Position numbers and translations under genes: made by a program
Source of the DNA: Pseudomonas marginalis
GTDB taxonomy: Bacteria > Pseudomonadota > Gammaproteobacteria > Pseudomonadales > Pseudomonadaceae
Reading direction: 5' to 3'
Length of the DNA stretch: 64,000 bases
Assembly (NCBI RefSeq): GCF_008692035.1
Contig: NZ_VTFG01000001.1
Location: 1,302,001 to 1,366,000, forward strand
The notes under the pieces: generated by a model
Told to the model about the DNA's origin: nothing
Database searches by the model: none
What the model saw: the letters and a program-made list of their open reading frames with translations, nothing else
Shown here: in pieces, positions 63,908-64,000 of the stretch
Layout: every line of letters begins with the position of its first letter
Position numbering within the stretch: the stretch's first letter is position 1

Positions 63908-64000
63908 ATGAAAAATATGCTCCTCGCACTGCTGGCATCCGCCGCTGCGCTCAGCCTGCAACCGGTGTTGGCACAAGACGGCCCGGGGTTGTTCAACAGC
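63908..64000 (+). CDS. nirM: NirM, cytochrome c-551 (cut by window end)
   Basis: Only the first 31 codons are present: a signal peptide (MKNMLLALLASAAALSLQPV, cleavage after LA) and the first mature residues (QDGPGLFNS). GAGGT lies 6 nt before the ATG. A cytochrome c-551 gene is usual directly after nirS and would supply electrons to NirS; nirC is the alternative, as the haem motif is outside the window. Confidence 0.75.
   Translation, partial: MKNMLLALLASAAALSLQPVLAQDGPGLFNS

Overview
The window is a 64-kb piece of chromosome from a denitrifying Pseudomonas, most likely the P. fluorescens group. The reasons are the high G+C content, the REP/REPIN sequences (core GTGGGAGGGGGCTTGCCCCCGAT) in most larger gaps, and the gene orders narXL/narKKGHJI-ppi-moaA, nirSM/nirQOP/norCBD/dnr and ubiUVT-moeA-moaB. 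No tRNA, rRNA, CRISPR array, phage or intact transposase gene was seen.

Layout. (1) 0.3-9 kb: a TonB-dependent receptor converges on a five-gene operon coding for a second receptor, a beta-propeller phytase, ExbB, ExbD and TonB. A Pho box lies upstream of this operon, so it looks like a self-contained, phosphate-regulated system for phytate. (2) 9-20 kb: housekeeping and accessory genes (degenerate GGDEF protein, AraC, LysR, a YcaC/amidohydrolase/monooxygenase operon, NudK-like Nudix enzyme, alpha/beta hydrolase, LldD-like dehydrogenase, DeoR). (3) 20-22.6 kb: a stress-type group (HhH protein with a tiny upstream ORF, PfpI, PLDc_N, hemerythrin, DUF3079). (4) 22.8-25.7 kb: ftrABCD-type ferrous iron uptake in which the cupredoxin gene ftrB has lost its C-terminal half. 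(5) 26-31 kb: a chemoreceptor and nrdD-nrdG, with the glycyl-radical domain of NrdD on its own 51-residue gene. (6) 31.6-46.8 kb: moaA, ppi, narIJHG, narK2, narK1, then divergent narXL and a dnrE-like regulator. (7) 46.8-51.7 kb: ubiT, ubiV, ubiU, moeA, moaB and a second pdxH. (8) 52.3-64 kb: a relic of dnrN/ytfE, a CopD-like gene, nnrS, dnr, dnrP, norD, norB, norC, nirP, nirO, nirQ, nirS and the start of nirM.

Together regions 5-8 supply anaerobic respiration (nitrate to nitrite to NO to N2O), the molybdenum cofactor, oxygen-independent ubiquinone synthesis and anaerobic dNTP synthesis. Candidate Anr/Dnr boxes (TTGAT-N4-ATCAA type) precede nirS, norC, narK1, nrdD, pdxH, nnrS and ftrA. Palindromic NarL-type sites lie between narK1 and narX and before moaB, and tandem NrdR-type boxes precede nrdD.

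The least explained part is a family of structured intergenic repeats, called SIM here (nine copies or fragments). Six copies contain an 89-bp segment that can fold into a closed three-way junction. Its stems differ between two subtypes at seven positions, and each difference is compensated on the opposite arm. Three pairs of SIM copies flank a REPIN as composite elements of 0.53-0.77 kb. One composite separates norB from norD, and its REPIN core is inverted relative to the other two composites.
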